Shown here one piece after another: positions 7,865 through 15,980 of a stretch of DNA of 38,833 nt. The DNA comes from Cytobacillus sp. S13-E01 (GTDB lineage: Bacteria; Bacillota; Bacilli; Bacillales; Bacillaceae_L): positions 1 to 38,833 of the forward strand of contig NZ_JARFVC010000038.1 in the NCBI RefSeq assembly GCF_029193815.1. The letters run 5' to 3'. The translations under genes and the position numbers were made by a program. Each line of letters opens with the position of its first letter. The first letter of the stretch is position 1. The notes below the pieces were generated by a model. That model saw nothing but the letters and a program-made list of their open reading frames with translations. It searched no databases and was not told where the DNA came from.

Positions 7865-8722
7865 TTAATGTATGTTTTTATCTACATACTTACCGTAGTC
7901 AGGGATAGCGATGCTTTCAAATTTACTTACTAACTTTTGTAAGCTACTTGATAACATTTCCCCTTTCATTGGTATTCCATGGCCGGTAACGGCTACTGCA
8001 GGTTTTAATGCTTCTAATTTTTCCACAGATTTAAAAGCAGCTTTCCAGTCTGTTGTTAAATACCTAGGGGGGCCACTAATTTCCTGTTCTTGAGTAAAGA
8101 CTTTATAGAGATATTCTTGTTTAACTGTTACAAAAGCATCTCCTACAATCAATGAACGATCTTCATCTCTGTAAAGAGATACATGACCAGGGGAATGTCC
8201 AGGTGTATGAATCCAGCTCCATCCAGGCATTCCGGGCACTGTTCCATCAGAAGGAAGTGTATGAATGTGACTGCCCAAATTAATTGGTTCATTTGGGAAC
8301 ATTGGAGACATTTTCGAAACCATTCCACCTTCAACAGTTGGGTCAGGCTCTGGATAACTTTGCTGCCCTTTTAAAAACGGGATTTCTAATTCATGTGCAT
8401 AAACCGGGACTTCCCAATGCTTCACCAATTCAATAATGGCACCAACATGATCAAAATGGCCATGGGTTAAAATAATCGCTCTTGGACGACTGTGTGACCC
8501 AAAACGTTCTTCAGTAACATCTATTATCTCATCAGCAGACCCTGGCATACCCGCATCAACCAACACAAAATCCCCAGTCTCTGGATTGCCAACCAAAGAA
8601 ACATTTACAATTTGGATTGTTTGGCAAAATAAATCCCGAGCCACTACCGTTCCTATACCACTTCCAACAGATGTTGCGGGGATATACTTATAATCACTAC
8701 CATAATTCATATCATTTTCCAT
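7865..8722 (-). CDS. MBL-fold metallo-hydrolase
   Basis: A 285-aa metallo-beta-lactamase-fold enzyme, presumably cytoplasmic. The dinuclear zinc motif HxHxDH is at residues 87-92 (THGHFDHVG). Further ligands are the His in HTPGHSPGH (about 170), the Asp in IVGDAF and the late His in VTGHGIPM. The size and layout match the large group of Bacillus hydrolases annotated as glyoxalase II-like or lactonase-like; the substrate is not predictable. GAGG is about 10 nt upstream of the ATG. It is transcribed alone. Confidence 0.88.
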   Translation of the reverse strand: MENDMNYGSDYKYIPATSVGSGIGTVVARDLFCQTIQIVNVSLVGNPETGDFVLVDAGMPGSADEIIDVTEERFGSHSRPRAIILTHGHFDHVGAIIELVKHWEVPVYAHELEIPFLKGQQSYPEPDPTVEGGMVSKMSPMFPNEPINLGSHIHTLPSDGTVPGMPGWSWIHTPGHSPGHVSLYRDEDRSLIVGDAFVTVKQEYLYKVFTQEQEISGPPRYLTTDWKAAFKSVEKLEALKPAVAVTGHGIPMKGEMLSSSLQKLVSKFESIAIPDYGKYVDKNIH

Positions 8723-8844
8723 ACCACTAATACCTCATTTCACAATATTTGTACTAAACTAGCTCTAGTGTGTCACAGTTATTTATGTATTATGTTTAAA
8801 TCGTTTAAACATAAATATTTTTCAAATAGTCCATTATTTTTGTG

Positions 8845-8873
8845 TTGCAAATAATGCGTATGATCGATATAAT
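8845..8873 (+). promoter_or_regulatory. sigma-A promoter of the tRNA-Ala leader
   Basis: TTGCAA (8845-8850), a 17-bp spacer and a perfect TATAAT (8868-8873), reading towards the tRNA 143 bp downstream. Confidence 0.8.
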
Positions 8874-8879
8874 ATTCTA

Positions 8880-9015
8880 AAATGCATTATTAATATAAAG
8901 GACACTACCCTCAGTGAGGATTTTCTTTCATCCCCCACTTAAACTTCTTTGATTACTCTAAGGTTTGAAGTGCGGGTCATACTACCCGTTAATGCGGGAT
9001 AAACATTTATATCAT
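8880..9015 (+). ncRNA. structured leader RNA upstream of tRNA-Ala
   Basis: About 135 nt of transcribed leader separates the promoter from the tRNA. A long imperfect helix can form between CCCCCACTTAAAC (about 8933-8945) and GTTTGAAGTGCGGG (about 8964-8977). The same GCGGG can instead form a tight hairpin, CGGGT-catact-ACCCG (about 8974-8989). CCCG-ttaat-GCGGG adds a third option. I do not recognise a known riboswitch or T-box. It could be a processed 5' leader, a small RNA or a regulatory element. Confidence 0.4.
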
Positions 9016-9088
9016 GGGGCATTAGCTCAGCTGGGAGAGCGCTACGCTGGCAGTGTAGAGGTCATCGGTTCGATCCCGTTATGCTCCA
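9016..9088 (+). tRNA. tRNA-Ala (anticodon GGC)
   Basis: A cloverleaf can be drawn by hand: acceptor stem GGGGCAT/ATGCTCC, D arm GCTC-AGCTGGGA-GAGC, anticodon stem CTACG/TGTAG with loop CTGGCAG giving anticodon GGC, and a T arm with loop TTCGATC. The discriminator is A, and CCA is not encoded. The T stem has one T-T mismatch. It is followed directly by a strong terminator, so this is a single-tRNA transcript. Confidence 0.93.
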
Positions 9089-9096
9089 CTTATCCA

Positions 9097-9125
9097 AACC
9101 CCTTGCGTAGCAAGGGGTTTTTTAA
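9097..9125 (+). terminator. tRNA-Ala terminator
   Basis: AACCCCTTG (9097-9105), a 5-nt loop and CAAGGGGTT (9111-9119), followed by further T residues. Confidence 0.9.
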
Positions 9126-9226
9126 AGATAAGAAAGTTAAAAGTTTGTACCTAGTTTTAGTATTTAGCCCATGCGCCCTGGGACCTGAGGTCATATGCCG
9201 ATAGACGGGCGTCCTGCGCTTTTCCT
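9126..9226. repeat. dispersed repeat (TTTGTACCTAG family)
   Basis: Starts with AAGTTTGTACCTAGTTTTAG and ends with GACGGGCGTCCTGCGCTTTT. The beginning recurs at 27415-27440 and 33670-33690, and the ending recurs at 33790-33815. It is noncoding and lies between the tRNA terminator and the 3' end of the adaptor gene. Confidence 0.6.
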
Positions 9227-9228
9227 AG

Positions 9229-10536
9229 TTATTGACTCATTATTTTTACCTGAGCCACCATTCCACCTTTAATTACATGATCTTTATTTTCAATTAATAC
9301 CTTAATTGGGAATGTCTGTGTGCTTGCATTTCCAATGATAGAAATATAAGTTATTTTACCTTGAACTGTTTTCCCTAATGTAGGAAAGTTAACTGTTACA
9401 GTTTGGTCCTTTTTAATTTTGTTAATAAATGCTTCTGGAACATCTGTATCAATATATAATTCGTCAATATTCTTAATTGCAAACATAAGATCATTTGGTG
9501 TAACGGAACCCCCAGCAATCGCGTTAAGTTCTGTGATGTAGCCGTTTATAGGTGCATTTATGATTAAGTTTTCTAATTGTCGTTGCATTAATTGAATCTC
9601 TGATTCTGATTTTTTGATTTCAAACGAGGTTCTTTCATCTGCAATTGAATTCGATTTTTTTTGTAGATTTGTAGTAGCTCTAGCAACCTCTTTCCTCTTG
9701 GAATCTTGTGCTTTTTCCTCTTCTAACATTTGCTTTGCCCTTCCTAGTCTTTGCTCAGCTTTTGCTATTTGTACTTTTAATTGTTCTAATTCTTGTGTTT
9801 CAATTAAACCTTGCTTTAATTCATTTTCTTTTTTTTCCCAAGCTTTTTTGAGATTTTCAAGCTCAAATAGTTTTGCAGTCGCTTGCTCTACCTCTTCCTG
9901 CTTAGAATCTTGTGCTTTTTCCGTTTCTAATGCTTGCTTTGCCCTCTCTAGTCTCAACTTAGCCTCTGCTATTTGTACATTTAATTGCTCCAACTCTTTT
10001 TGTTTAATTGAATCTTCCTTTAATTCACTTTCCCTTTTTTTAAAAGCCTTTTTTAGATTTCCAAGCTCCACTTCTGCCTCATTTACTGCAATTTTACCCT
10101 GTTCTATATTTGGTGACAGGTTCGCTGTTATCATGACCATCGTTTCATTTAGTGAAATCTCTTGTCCCATGGCATTGACTTCGGCTTCTGCCTTTTTCAA
10201 GTTAAGTAAAGTCTTTGCTTGTTCGATTTGATAATTTAAGTCACTATCATCCAAAACTGCCAATTCTTGACCCTTTTCTACATAAGAACCTAACTCAACA
10301 AATAATTCTTTAATACCACCTGTAACAGAAGGAGATACCACTACTTCCTCAAAAGGTTCAGTTACACCCTTTAGTGTAATTTCTTGATTTTCCTGTGCAG
10401 CAGATACCTTTACCTCAGTAAAAATTTTCTTTTGAATGTTATTTTGACTCACTTCCCCAATTCCACAGCTAGCCAACAATATTACACTTAAAATAAATGA
10501 TGTTGTTGGCAGGTATTTTAACTTTTTAACAAACAC
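9229..10536 (-). CDS. lipoprotein HlyD/AcrA-type efflux adaptor
   Basis: A 435-aa membrane-fusion (periplasmic adaptor type) protein. A lipoprotein signal with lipobox LASC puts the acylated Cys at residue 24, so it should be tethered to the outer face of the membrane. Order: barrel-sandwich start (about 52-100, VVVSPSVTGGIKELFVELGSYVEKGQELAVLDD), a long coiled-coil hairpin (about 100-325), then the second half of the lipoyl/barrel region (INAPINGYITELNAIAGGSV). The coiled coil contains a near-exact 68-residue duplication (about 159-226 and 227-294). No ABC or RND transporter partner is encoded nearby. It follows the EpsA/EpsB-like genes on the same strand but has its own upstream region with GTTCTYT-type palindromes. 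Confidence 0.88.
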   Translation of the reverse strand: MFVKKLKYLPTTSFILSVILLASCGIGEVSQNNIQKKIFTEVKVSAAQENQEITLKGVTEPFEEVVVSPSVTGGIKELFVELGSYVEKGQELAVLDDSDLNYQIEQAKTLLNLKKAEAEVNAMGQEISLNETMVMITANLSPNIEQGKIAVNEAEVELGNLKKAFKKRESELKEDSIKQKELEQLNVQIAEAKLRLERAKQALETEKAQDSKQEEVEQATAKLFELENLKKAWEKKENELKQGLIETQELEQLKVQIAKAEQRLGRAKQMLEEEKAQDSKRKEVARATTNLQKKSNSIADERTSFEIKKSESEIQLMQRQLENLIINAPINGYITELNAIAGGSVTPNDLMFAIKNIDELYIDTDVPEAFINKIKKDQTVTVNFPTLGKTVQGKITYISIIGNASTQTFPIKVLIENKDHVIKGGMVAQVKIMSQ

Positions 10537-10591
10537 TATAGCCTCTCTCCTTATGTTTACTATCTTTTTTATAAATACAGTATTAACTAAT

Positions 10592-10619
10592 ATAGAACGT
10601 ATTATTCTTTATAAAGAAC
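10592..10619 (-). promoter_or_regulatory. SinR-like operator half-sites before the adaptor gene
   Basis: ATTCTTTATAAAGAAC (10604-10619) is a near-palindrome, with another half-site (reverse complement GTTCTAT) at 10592-10598. The halves match GTTCTYT, the established B. subtilis SinR consensus, fully or with one mismatch. They lie 56-83 bp upstream of the adaptor start codon. No sinR gene is in the window. Confidence 0.5.
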
Positions 10620-10635
10620 ATTTTAGTTTAAAAAC

Positions 10636-11298
10636 TTACTTTCCATCATTTAAAATGACTCCCATTAATTTTGCATTTGAAAAATGAAGTACTTTTCTAG
10701 CTTCAAGAGCTTTATCAAGGACAGTTTTACCTTGATTAACTACTAATAACACTCCATCACATCGATTCGCTAAAACTCTAGTTTCAGCTGCCTCGAGAAC
10801 TGAAGGTGAATCAATTAACACGATGTCATATGAGTTTCTAACTAGATTTAATAAGTCTTTCATTTTCCTTAGACCTAGTATCTCAGATGGGTTGTCTTCC
10901 TTTGGTCCACTCGTTAAAATATTTAACCCACTAATATCTGATTGTAATATGGCATCCTCTACGGAAGTATTATCAGTTAGCACATTGCTAAGACCGATTG
11001 TATTTGGGACATTAAAGATAGAGTGCACCCTCGGTTGTCTTAAATTTGCATCTATTAACAATACCTTTTCTTTTTGTTGGGCAATTGCTACTGCAAGGTT
11101 TGCTACAGTGGTTGTGTTTCCCTCACGCATTTTTGTAGATGTAAATAGAAGCGTCTGATTCCTGTTGTCCCCTATTAAAATTTGAATATTAGCACGAATC
11201 GTCTTGAACTGTTCAGAGACGTTTGAGTTAGGGCTTGAATGAGTAACCAAGTTTCTTTTATCTTTGGTAGTAAATGGATTCATTATTTTAAAGGCCAA
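10636..11298 (-). CDS. CpsD/EpsB-type BY-kinase homologue with altered Walker motifs
   Basis: About 220 aa, matching the cytoplasmic P-loop domain of bacterial tyrosine kinases that pair with Wzz-like modulators in polysaccharide synthesis. The fold landmarks are present: SEQFKTIRANI, FTSTKMREGNTTTVANLAVAIAQ (Walker A region), LLIDANLRQP (Walker A') and DIVLIDSPS (Walker B). The Walker A Lys (GEGK[ST] in active members) is Asn here (EGNTT), and the second Asp of Walker A' (DADLR) is Asn. The Tyr-rich tail is also missing (ends LMGVILNDGK). It is therefore probably catalytically weak or dead. TTG at 11298 is chosen because AAGAGG lies 8 nt upstream; GTG at 11307 is possible. It overlaps the 3' end of the modulator gene. 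Confidence 0.85.
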   Translation of the reverse strand: MAFKIMNPFTTKDKRNLVTHSSPNSNVSEQFKTIRANIQILIGDNRNQTLLFTSTKMREGNTTTVANLAVAIAQQKEKVLLIDANLRQPRVHSIFNVPNTIGLSNVLTDNTSVEDAILQSDISGLNILTSGPKEDNPSEILGLRKMKDLLNLVRNSYDIVLIDSPSVLEAAETRVLANRCDGVLLVVNQGKTVLDKALEARKVLHFSNAKLMGVILNDGK

Positions 11299-12031
11299 AG
11301 CTGTCACCTCTTAACTCTATGTTGCGAAATCTTTTTCTTTTTACTGTTGTGTTCTTCTTGCTCATTTTAGCTATTTTCCCTAGAACAGGTACACCCAAAT
11401 ACTCCTCGATTTCTCGTTCTGATCGAATCGTATTATCCAATGAATCTAGTAAAAAGACAAAACCGATTCCAAGTACAACCCCTGCTGCAAATGCAATAAC
11501 GACAATATTATTATTATTTTGATCTATTGTAACAATTTCTTGTTCCTGGGCCTCAGAAAGGATTCTAACATTAATAAATATATTTAGAACACTCCCTATT
11601 TGGTTTTTGAATACCTGTGCTGTAGTATTTGCGATATCAACTGCCATCTTTGGATTAGAATCAATCACATTAATTCGAACTATTTGAGATTCATCGATAT
11701 TACCAGCACTTATCTGTCGTGCTAAAGCATCAGAAGATTTTGTTAATCCTAAGTCTTCTCGCACTTTATCCAATAATAATGGGTCTTTAATCATTACCAT
11801 AAGAGTACTCATTGACTGTGGATCACCATCTAATATTATTTTAGTTGAAGCTTGATAAAGAGGTGGTTGCTTAAAGTAAGTTTTCTGAAAAACACCTGCA
11901 GCCGTTGCAAGCAATGTAATGAGGATAATAATCCAAATCCGCTTTTTTAATACATCAATATATTCTTTAATATTAATCTCCTTTACCTTACCCTCTTCTT
12001 TAAAATTAACCTGGTTTACATTATTACTCAT
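11288..12031 (-). CDS. Wzz/YveK(EpsA)-type polysaccharide co-polymerase modulator
   Basis: A 247-aa inner-membrane protein. A cytosolic N-terminal segment (EINIKEYIDVLKKRIW) precedes TM1 (about 33-52). An extracytoplasmic Wzz domain follows (PLYQASTKIILDG, then VREDLGLTKSSDALARQIS and VIDSNPKMAVDIANTTAQVF), then TM2 (about 176-195) and a basic cytosolic tail containing REIEEYLGVPVLGKI. This is the standard EpsA/CapA layout, whose C-terminal tail activates the partner tyrosine kinase. AGGTGG is 8 nt before the ATG. It overlaps the kinase homologue, so the two are translationally coupled. No glycosyltransferase or polymerase genes follow, unlike a full eps or cps operon. Confidence 0.9.
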   Translation of the reverse strand: MSNNVNQVNFKEEGKVKEINIKEYIDVLKKRIWIIILITLLATAAGVFQKTYFKQPPLYQASTKIILDGDPQSMSTLMVMIKDPLLLDKVREDLGLTKSSDALARQISAGNIDESQIVRINVIDSNPKMAVDIANTTAQVFKNQIGSVLNIFINVRILSEAQEQEIVTIDQNNNNIVVIAFAAGVVLGIGFVFLLDSLDNTIRSEREIEEYLGVPVLGKIAKMSKKNTTVKRKRFRNIELRGDSFGL

Positions 12032-12084
12032 TAAATAACCACCTATCTAATAGCCTAATTTGTGTTTAAAACCAAAAATCAGCC

Positions 12085-12100
12085 ATTCTATATAAAGAAC
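12085..12100 (-). promoter_or_regulatory. SinR-like palindrome downstream of the promoter
   Basis: ATTCTATATAAAGAAC lies 54-69 bp upstream of the modulator start codon, inside the transcribed leader. It is the same palindrome as at 12187-12202 with one base changed in the left half. Confidence 0.5.
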
Positions 12101-12180
12101 ACCTCTATAAAAAACTCCTCTAATTAGGATTAGCCTTTTATGCTACTACTTTTCCAAACGGAACAATTAACTCTCTTACT

Positions 12181-12209
12181 ATTTTAGTTCTATATAAAGA
12201 ACGTGTCAA
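12181..12209 (-). promoter_or_regulatory. sigma-A promoter with SinR-like operator in the spacer
   Basis: On the minus strand: TTGACA (12204-12209), a 17-bp spacer, TAAAAT (12181-12186). Sixteen of the spacer's 17 bases are the palindrome GTTCTTTATATAGAAC (12187-12202), which contains inverted GTTCTTT and GTTCTAT. A protein bound there would block RNA polymerase directly. SinR is the known repressor of the B. subtilis eps operon through GTTCTYT sites; its action here is inferred. Confidence 0.65.
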
Positions 12210-12320
12210 TACATAATTAAATAGCATTAACACAATTTTCTGTTTTGTTTAAAATATAAGACGAATATTTTAGCATGTAGTTTCAAACTATATAGGAAAC
12301 AATATTCGAGGTGAGTTCAT

Positions 12321-12500
12321 GTGGGATTCTTTAAAGATAGAAGATTGTCAAGAATGAAAAACAAGAATAAATGCCCCGATTGTAAAGGGAGAGGCTATCA
12401 TGCCTTTGCTGGGAGTGACTTTTTCAATGCGATTCCCTCAAATTGTTCTTCATGTGTACAAAGTGGTCTGTTCTCAGTCTGGGATAAAAATAACATCTAG
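12321..12500 (+). CDS. 59-aa zinc-ribbon protein, GTG start
   Basis: A small gene with GAGGTGAG (12308-12315) before GTG 12321. Residues 18-24 are CPDCKGRG, followed after about 18 residues by NCSSC. The CxxC...CxxC pair with CKGRG looks like one DnaJ-type zinc module. The N terminus is basic. It ends just before a terminator, which supports a real short transcript. The role is unknown; several tiny Bacillus proteins share this single-zinc layout. Confidence 0.6.
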   Translation: MGFFKDRRLSRMKNKNKCPDCKGRGYHAFAGSDFFNAIPSNCSSCVQSGLFSVWDKNNI

Positions 12501-12508
12501 ACCCTGAG

Positions 12509-12537
12509 GCTCACTCCATACGGGGAGAGCTTTTTTT
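12509..12537 (+). terminator. terminator of the zinc-ribbon gene
   Basis: GCTCACTCC (12509-12517) pairs with GGGGAGAGC (12522-12530) with one mismatch, followed by seven T. Confidence 0.8.
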
Positions 12538-12717
12538 CTGTCATCTATGTTTCGTCTTAAATGGTACCTATAATAACATCGCATATCACTTATGTTCACA
12601 ACGCGATCACTTCTATACGATATAATTATTTATGTATCCTTCTTTTTCTAAAAAATTATGCATTTAGTATTGCAATTTAGCTTTTCTAAAAAATCTCAAA
12701 ATAACTGACTTTTGTTA

Positions 12718-12747
12718 TTGACAAAAAGATCCTTTAGATTATATAAT
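12718..12747 (+). promoter_or_regulatory. sigma-A promoter of the YceI gene
   Basis: TTGACA (12718-12723), an 18-bp spacer, TATAAT (12742-12747), about 70 bp before the YceI start codon. I saw nothing else in 12541-12717. Confidence 0.75.
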
Positions 12748-12816
12748 TAATCTTGAATTGATATATCTTTAATTTGAGATAAATGAATTAAAACTAATAC
12801 AATTGGAGGAATTAAC

Positions 12817-13350
12817 ATGACAAAAACAAAATGGGCAGTAGATACAGCACACAGTAGTGTAGATTTTTCAATAAAACATATGATGATTTCAAACGTTAAA
12901 GGGGCTTTTAATGCTTTTGATGCTTCAATTGAAGCAGATCCTACTGATTTAACGACAGCTGATATTATTTTCAATGTAGATCTTTCAAGTATTGATACTC
13001 GTAATACTGACCGTGATAACCATCTTCGTTCTGCAGACTTCTTTGATGTAGAGACAAAACCAACAATGACATTTACATCTACAAGCATTGAAAAGAAAGA
13101 TGATGATGAGTATTCAGTAACAGGCAACCTTACACTTAATGGTGTTACGAAGAGCGAAACATTTGTAGCGACTTTTGAAGGGCAAGGCAAGGATCCATGG
13201 GGTAATGAAAAGGTTGGATTCAGTGCAGTAGGAACTCTTAAGCGTAGTGATTATGGCTTAACTTGGAATGCTGCTTTAGAAACTGGTGGAGTACTTGTAG
13301 GAGACAAAGTAAAAGTAAGTCTACAAATTCAAGCATCTAAAGCTGAATAA
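12817..13350 (+). CDS. YceI-family lipid-binding-fold protein
   Basis: A 177-aa YceI-domain protein covering the whole length (residues 4-174). Hallmarks: WAVDTAHSSVDFSIKHM at the start, DLSSIDTRNTDRDNHLRSADFFDVETKPTMTFTS in the middle, and LTLNGVTKSETF then GFSAVGTLKRSDYGLTWN. The fold is a lipocalin-like barrel that binds polyisoprenoids in structurally studied homologues. No signal peptide is present, so it is cytosolic here, as in many Firmicutes. GGAGGA is 6-7 nt before the ATG. It is a single gene with its own sigma-A promoter and is followed by a GC-rich repeat block. Confidence 0.93.
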   Translation: MTKTKWAVDTAHSSVDFSIKHMMISNVKGAFNAFDASIEADPTDLTTADIIFNVDLSSIDTRNTDRDNHLRSADFFDVETKPTMTFTSTSIEKKDDDEYSVTGNLTLNGVTKSETFVATFEGQGKDPWGNEKVGFSAVGTLKRSDYGLTWNAALETGGVLVGDKVKVSLQIQASKAE

Positions 13351-13357
13351 TATATAA

Positions 13358-13729
13358 GAAAAGTGCAGGACCCGCTTCCGATTGATGTCGATTAAAACCC
13401 GCCACATCCTGTGGCCAGCTTCGACATCAGCACATCGTGTGCAATTCAAGAATAAGCCGATCCGCAACTGGAAGATTGTTCTTTGACCTCCCCGGACGGA
13501 TTGCCCGAAATGCGTAAGCGCTTTGGTCAGAAACGAGAAAACTGGTCGACAAGAACGCCACGTCCTGTGGCATTGTCGACACTTGCACATCGTGTGCTTC
13601 GAAGACTCCGCTAAAAGAATCGTTCTTTGCTTCTGTAGGAGGAGTTGAAGTTTCCCCTCGTTTCTAGGCGCTGGAGCTAGACAGGCTTATGACCTCAAGT
13701 CCGATGGCGCTCGGAGCTAGACATCAAAA
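13358..13729. repeat. large dispersed GC-rich repeat block
   Basis: About 370 bp with no credible gene. It contains four short palindromes: GCCACATCCTGTGGC (13401-13415), GCACATCGTGTGC (13430-13442), GCCACGTCCTGTGGC (13557-13571) and GCACATCGTGTGC (13585-13597). It ends in GGCGCTGGAGCTAGAC, like the block at 5416-5640, plus a second GGAGCTAGAC. Confidence 0.6.
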
Positions 13730-13843
13730 TAAGCTGAAATTTATAGTTTAAAAGGAATTGGAGATTATTTTCCAGTTCTTTTTTTATATTCTTCGGTAAC
13801 TTTTTCCGTTCACTGTCGTCTAAACTAGAAAGGAGTGAGTGGA

Positions 13844-14413
13844 ATGAAGAAACTAATAATAGCACTTGCCTTTATGATTTTGTTTAGTGGATCCTTTCTG
13901 TATAAGCCATCAACAACTTTTGCATGTTCTTGCCTTCAGCCTCCACCAGTAGAAGTTGAATTAGAAAGAAAAACAGCTATATTTTCTGGTAAAGTTATCA
14001 AAATTGAGGATACAACTACGTTTAATCAATCTTCAGGCGATTTGTTAAAAGTTATATTCGAGGTAAAATCTTCATGGAAAGGAATAAATCAACCTCAGGC
14101 AATTGTTTATACAACAAGAGATTCTGCAAGCTGTGGGTTTAATTTTAACTTGAATGAAGATTATGTTGTATATGCTTATAGTGAAGAAGATAAGTTGATG
14201 ACAGGACTTTGTGAGCGTACAAAAAGTCTTGATATAGCACAAGAAGACTTAAAAGCACTAGGTGAAGGTAAAGAGCCAAGTAAGGATTTAGACTTTTTTA
14301 AAGAGTCTACCAAAGAACAAAATAACAACACCTATTATGGTACAATTGCTCTGATTATTATAGCCATCTTAGGTATAGTATTTCTAATCTATAAACGTGT
14401 AAAGGGTAAGTAA
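13844..14413 (+). CDS. secreted, membrane-anchored NTR/TIMP-like protein
   Basis: A 189-aa protein. The signal peptide (MKKLIIALAFMILFSGSFLY) leads to FACSCLQPPPVEVE. The CxC at the mature start, with later SCGF and GLC cysteines, is the pattern of netrin/TIMP-like (OB-fold) proteins found in Bacillus. The domain covers about residues 27-130. A single TM helix (about 163-183, IALIIIAILGIVFLIY) with a basic end anchors it to the membrane. AAAGGAG lies 8 nt before ATG 13844; a GTG at 13835 is less likely. Function is unknown; an inhibitor or stabiliser role outside the cell is only inferred from the fold. A strong terminator follows. Confidence 0.75.
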   Translation: MKKLIIALAFMILFSGSFLYKPSTTFACSCLQPPPVEVELERKTAIFSGKVIKIEDTTTFNQSSGDLLKVIFEVKSSWKGINQPQAIVYTTRDSASCGFNFNLNEDYVVYAYSEEDKLMTGLCERTKSLDIAQEDLKALGEGKEPSKDLDFFKESTKEQNNNTYYGTIALIIIAILGIVFLIYKRVKGK

Positions 14414-14433
14414 CTTGTACTATTTTTTAATAG

Positions 14434-14470
14434 TAAAAGAGCTTTTAGCACGCTAAAAGCTCTTTTATTT
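14434..14470 (+). terminator. strong terminator
   Basis: TAAAAGAGCTTTTAGC (14434-14449) and its complement (14452-14467), followed by T-rich sequence. It ends the TIMP-like gene. Confidence 0.88.
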
Positions 14471-14499
14471 TTTGGCGCGATTTCGGGTTCCTTTAAGAA

Positions 14500-15958
<1,459 letters not shown>

Positions 15959-15980
15959 CTTTAGTGAAAGGTGGGTTATT

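Noticed and set aside
8965-9204. 79-codon frame across the tRNA
   Set aside because: It reads through the tRNA-Ala and its terminator.
9614-10231. 205-codon frame on the plus strand
   Set aside because: Exact antisense of the adaptor's coiled-coil region; Ser/Cys/Phe-rich composition is a reading of the Lys/Glu/Ala codons on the other strand.
13321-13590. 89-codon minus-strand frame
   Set aside because: Falls in the GC-rich repeat block and overlaps the 3' end of the YceI gene; no ribosome binding site.
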